From Rhodococcoides fascians A44A (lineage in GTDB: Bacteria; Actinomycetota; Actinomycetes; Mycobacteriales; Mycobacteriaceae), in assembly GCF_000760735.1 (NCBI RefSeq), contig NZ_JMEX01000004.1:453398-517397 (forward strand): 64,000 bases of DNA. Direction: 5' to 3'. A program made the translations under genes and the position numbers. This document shows, piece after piece, positions 61,398 to 64,000 of the stretch (within the stretch, counting starts at the first letter, position 1; every line of letters starts with the position of its first letter). The notes beneath the pieces were generated by a model. The model was not told where the DNA came from. It did not search any database and worked only from the letters and a program-made list of their open reading frames with translations.

Positions 61398-62495
61398 GTG
61401 GCAGAGCGGGGGGCCAAGCCCCAGGTATCTTTTGTGCGAAGAACAGCGCTTCGCGCGGTTCGAATGCTGTTCAACCCGTTGAGACCGGACGACTATCTTG
61501 CGTTGATCAACCCGTTGTGGACGACGCGGGAACTGCGTGGGCAGGTAGTTCGCGTCGCGCCGGAGGGCTCGGAGGCGGTGTCCGTCTTCATTCGTCCCGG
61601 CTTCGAATGGGCTGGTCACGTGCCAGGACAGTACGTCCGGCTCGGTGTTCTCATCGACGGTCGTTACCACTGGCGGGCCTATTCCTTGACGTCCGACCCG
61701 GACCCTGTCGACGGTCTGGTCAGCGTCAGTCCCAAACTCGTGCCCGAGGGGACTGTGTCGCCGTATCTCGTCGGCACCATCCGCACAGGCGACATCGTTC
61801 GACTCAGTGAGGTCGAGGGCGAGTTCACCCTCCCCGACCCGCTGCCGGAGAAGATGGTCTTCATCAGCGCGGGCAGCGGCATCACGCCGATCATCAGTAT
61901 GCTGCGCAGCCTCGACCATCACGACCAGGTTCGAGACATCGTGGTGGTTCACTCGGTTCACACCCGCGAGCAGCTCATGTTCGCGGACACCCTCGACGAG
62001 CTGGAGGCCAAGCACGACGGCCTCGTCGTGAAGCTGCGCATCACCAGCGACGAAGGCCGCATGAAGGCGACCGAACTGGACGAACTCGTGCCCGACTGGC
62101 GAGAACGTGACGCATTCTGCTCCGGCCCGGGTGAGCATCTGGACGATCTGAAGTCCTACTGGAAAGACCAGGGCGATTACGACAGATTCCACCACGAGAG
62201 TTTCCAACCGGTCATCGGGGGGAACGCGGAGGAAGGTGAAGGCGGCGTGGTCGCGTTCACCAACAGCCAGAAGAAGGTCGAATGCGACGGTGGAACGACC
62301 ATTCTCGCGGCCGGTGAGGACGCCGGTCTCGACCTCACCTTCGGGTGCAGGATCGGCATCTGCCACACCTGCGTGGGAACTCTGAAATCCGGACGGATAC
62401 GGGACCTTCGAAACGGGGACGTCTCCGAACCGACCGGCCAGGCGGTACGCATCTGCGTGAACACAGCGGAAGGCGACATCGAAATCGAGCTTTGA
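61398..62495 (+). CDS. FNR-type reductase with C-terminal 2Fe-2S domain, second copy
   Basis: 365 residues. FAD domain with RAYSLTSDP, NAD(P) domain with ISAGSGITPIISML, ferredoxin domain with C317, C322, C325 and C353. Same architecture as the reductase at 2865 but clearly diverged. Electron donor for the desaturase encoded 20 bases downstream. GTG 61398 follows TACGTT by 6 bases, no Shine-Dalgarno: leaderless pattern. Confidence 0.9.
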   Translation: MAERGAKPQVSFVRRTALRAVRMLFNPLRPDDYLALINPLWTTRELRGQVVRVAPEGSEAVSVFIRPGFEWAGHVPGQYVRLGVLIDGRYHWRAYSLTSDPDPVDGLVSVSPKLVPEGTVSPYLVGTIRTGDIVRLSEVEGEFTLPDPLPEKMVFISAGSGITPIISMLRSLDHHDQVRDIVVVHSVHTREQLMFADTLDELEAKHDGLVVKLRITSDEGRMKATELDELVPDWRERDAFCSGPGEHLDDLKSYWKDQGDYDRFHHESFQPVIGGNAEEGEGGVVAFTNSQKKVECDGGTTILAAGEDAGLDLTFGCRIGICHTCVGTLKSGRIRDLRNGDVSEPTGQAVRICVNTAEGDIEIEL

Positions 62496-62515
62496 CATCT
62501 TCTGGGAGGACATAG

Positions 62516-63940
62516 ATGACGATCGACGACGCAACCAGGACCGAACCGGTCAATCCTCTGGCACATCTGAGCGACGAGACCATAGCCGAGCTCGCCAAGG
62601 AGTTCGACGCCATTCACGACGAGGTGTACGCGAGCCTCGGCGCCAAGGACCGCAAATACATCACGTCCGTCATCGCAGCTCAACGGCAGTTGTTGGTTGC
62701 CGGCAGAGTTCTGCTTCTGGGCTCGACCAGCAAGCCCGCCTGGGTTGCAGGTACCGCGTGCCTCGGGATCGCGAAGATTCTCGAGAACATGGAGATCGGC
62801 CACAACGTCATGCACGGTCAGTGGGACTGGATGAACGATCCGGAGATCCATTCGTCCGTGTGGGACTGGGACACCGCGTCGACGGCCCAGTCGTGGAAGC
62901 ACTCGCACAACTACGTCCATCACACGTACACGAACATTCGTGGCAAGGACAAGGATCTCGGTTACGAGATCATGCGCATCGACCCCAACCAGAAATGGCA
63001 CCCCGTCTATCTCGCGCAGCCGTTCTACAACGTTCTGCTGATGGCGTTCTTCGAATGGGGAGTCGCGCTGCACGATCTGGACATCGAAGCGATCCGCCGG
63101 GGCGAGAAGCCCGTGAAGGAACTGGTCCGCGACCTCAAAGGAATTGCAGGAAAAGCACGCAGGCAGTTCGTCAAGGACTACGTGGGCTGGCCGACCATCA
63201 GTGCAGGCGCATTCGCTCTGGCGCAGCTGGCGAGCGGCGGCCGCCTTCGCGAGAGCAAGAAGTCGAGGCTCGCAGCGAAACTCCGTGGCTCCACCCGCTT
63301 CGGAAAGTCGAAGAGGACGACCGGTTTCCTCGACTCCCGGTTCAGCGGCGTCGAGAGCACGTTCCTGGCGACCCTGGCCGCGAACTTCACCGCCAACATC
63401 CTCAGGAACGTATGGTCGCACGGCATCATCTTCTGCGGTCACTTCCCGGATCAGGCGTACACCTTCAGCCAGGAGGAAGTGGAGAACGAGACACGGGGCG
63501 GGTGGTACGTCCGTCAGTTGGTCGGCGCCGCGAACATCGACGGCGGGCCGCTGTTCCACCTGATGAGTGGCAACCTGAGTTACCAGGTCGAGCACCATCT
63601 GTACCCGGACATGCCGAGCACCAGGTACTCCGAGGTGTCGCCCAAGATCAAGGACATCTGCGAGCGGTACCAGCTCCCGTACAACACCGGACCGCTCATC
63701 CAGCAGTGGACCATGGTGCATCGCACGATCGCGCGTCTCGCGCTACCGGGTGGCAAGGCTCGGCCGAAGCCCGGACCGTACCGACCGGAGGAAGCATGGC
63801 GTCGCAAGTTCGACGATGCTCCCTCCGAGAGCGAGGCCGCGCGGTCACGTAGCCGCGTTCCCGCAGGCCATCCGGACGCAGGTCCGGAGCACTCGTCCGG
63901 TGGCGTCGACGTCGAGCCGCCGCCCCGCGGCGACGACTGA
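62516..63940 (+). CDS. DesA3-like membrane desaturase with basic insertion, second copy
   Basis: 474 residues against 395 for the left-end paralogue. Histidine boxes H96-x3-H100, H131-x3-HH136 and Q357-x2-HH361 are intact. The extra length is a Lys/Arg-rich insertion at about 233-280 within the membrane region and a Pro/Ser/Gly-rich, charged C-terminal tail (from about 415). Desaturates acyl-CoA with the upstream reductase. GGGAGG before the ATG. Substrate may differ from the first copy. Confidence 0.9.
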   Translation: MTIDDATRTEPVNPLAHLSDETIAELAKEFDAIHDEVYASLGAKDRKYITSVIAAQRQLLVAGRVLLLGSTSKPAWVAGTACLGIAKILENMEIGHNVMHGQWDWMNDPEIHSSVWDWDTASTAQSWKHSHNYVHHTYTNIRGKDKDLGYEIMRIDPNQKWHPVYLAQPFYNVLLMAFFEWGVALHDLDIEAIRRGEKPVKELVRDLKGIAGKARRQFVKDYVGWPTISAGAFALAQLASGGRLRESKKSRLAAKLRGSTRFGKSKRTTGFLDSRFSGVESTFLATLAANFTANILRNVWSHGIIFCGHFPDQAYTFSQEEVENETRGGWYVRQLVGAANIDGGPLFHLMSGNLSYQVEHHLYPDMPSTRYSEVSPKIKDICERYQLPYNTGPLIQQWTMVHRTIARLALPGGKARPKPGPYRPEEAWRRKFDDAPSESEAARSRSRVPAGHPDAGPEHSSGGVDVEPPPRGDD

Positions 63941-63967
63941 CGGTCTCGATTCAGAGCACACCACGTC

Positions 63968-64000
63968 GGGCGTCCTCGATTCATGGAACCGAGGACGCCC
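63968..64000. terminator. Perfect 11-bp hairpin at the window end
   Basis: GGGCGTCCTCG pairs with CGAGGACGCCC across an 11-base loop, 28 bases after the desaturase stop. Any T-tract lies outside the window. Confidence 0.7.

Noticed and set aside
63583..63603. Tyr in place of His before the third box of the second desaturase
   Set aside because: The box in this subfamily is QxxHH, which is intact in both copies; the preceding residue is not a ligand.
1..64000. CRISPR arrays, insertion sequences, prophage or plasmid origins
   Set aside because: No periodic repeat-spacer pattern, transposase, integrase or replication gene was found on either strand.

Overview
The window is high-GC, gene-dense actinobacterial DNA. 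The gene content points to a mycolic-acid actinomycete close to Rhodococcus: DesA3-type desaturases with dedicated ferredoxin reductases, a MymA/EthA-like monooxygenase, a HerA-like ATPase followed by orn and tRNA-His in the order known from Mycobacterium, DUF3558 lipoproteins, an LdtB-type L,D-transpeptidase, many GTG starts and many apparently leaderless promoters. No insertion sequence, CRISPR array, integrase or rRNA was seen. This looks like chromosomal backbone. Species cannot be fixed from the sequence alone.

Layout. 0-1.2 kb: 3'-truncated PucR/CdaR-type regulator. 1.3-4.8 kb: DesA3-like desaturase plus its FNR/2Fe-2S reductase, divergent from a FabR/DesT-like TetR regulator. 4.8-10.5 kb: epoxide hydrolase, Atg22-like MFS pump, PadR regulator, FadH-type dienoyl-CoA reductase, SDR. 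10.5-16.7 kb: two lipoproteins, HerA-like ATPase, orn, tRNA-His with terminator, M23 peptidase, L,D-transpeptidase. 16.8-19.2 kb: SDR-to-monooxygenase operon resembling the mycobacterial mymA locus.

19.3-39.1 kb is a nearly complete purine-catabolism region. An XDH operon (FAD, Fe-S and Mo subunits, 8-oxoguanine/guanine deaminase, AzgA-like permease, XdhC chaperone) makes urate. A second operon (uraD, uraH, urate oxidase, NCS2 permease) makes allantoin. A divergent operon (allophanate-hydrolase-C-terminus-like protein, hyi, glxR, gcl, allantoicase, allantoinase) carries allantoin to ureidoglycolate and glyoxylate to glycerate. An IclR regulator sits at one end and PucR at the other. The visible gap in the pathway is ureidoglycolate lyase.

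39.1-43.5 kb: a TetR gene whose promoter element is repeated upstream of the 19-kb SDR-monooxygenase operon, a PPOX-type flavoprotein, an SDR, and a TetR/MFS-efflux pair around a clear palindrome. 43.5-45.4 kb: secreted PslG-like glycoside hydrolase and a ribbon-helix-helix/GAF-like protein, divergent around another strong inverted repeat. 45.6-57.2 kb: exopolysaccharide operon (initiating sugar-phosphate transferase, polymerase/ligase, three GT4 transferases, Wzx-like flippase, Wzz-like co-polymerase, PapA/condensation-like acyltransferase, secreted lipase-like lipoprotein). 57.2-59.2 kb: RsbQ-RsbP energy-stress module. 59.3-61.2 kb: aldose-epimerase-like protein and a luciferase-like monooxygenase. 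61.4-64 kb: a second reductase-desaturase module, paralogous to the one at the left end, closed by a hairpin at the window edge.

Most calls rest on motifs, length and gene order read by eye. Substrate specificities and regulatory sites are inferences.
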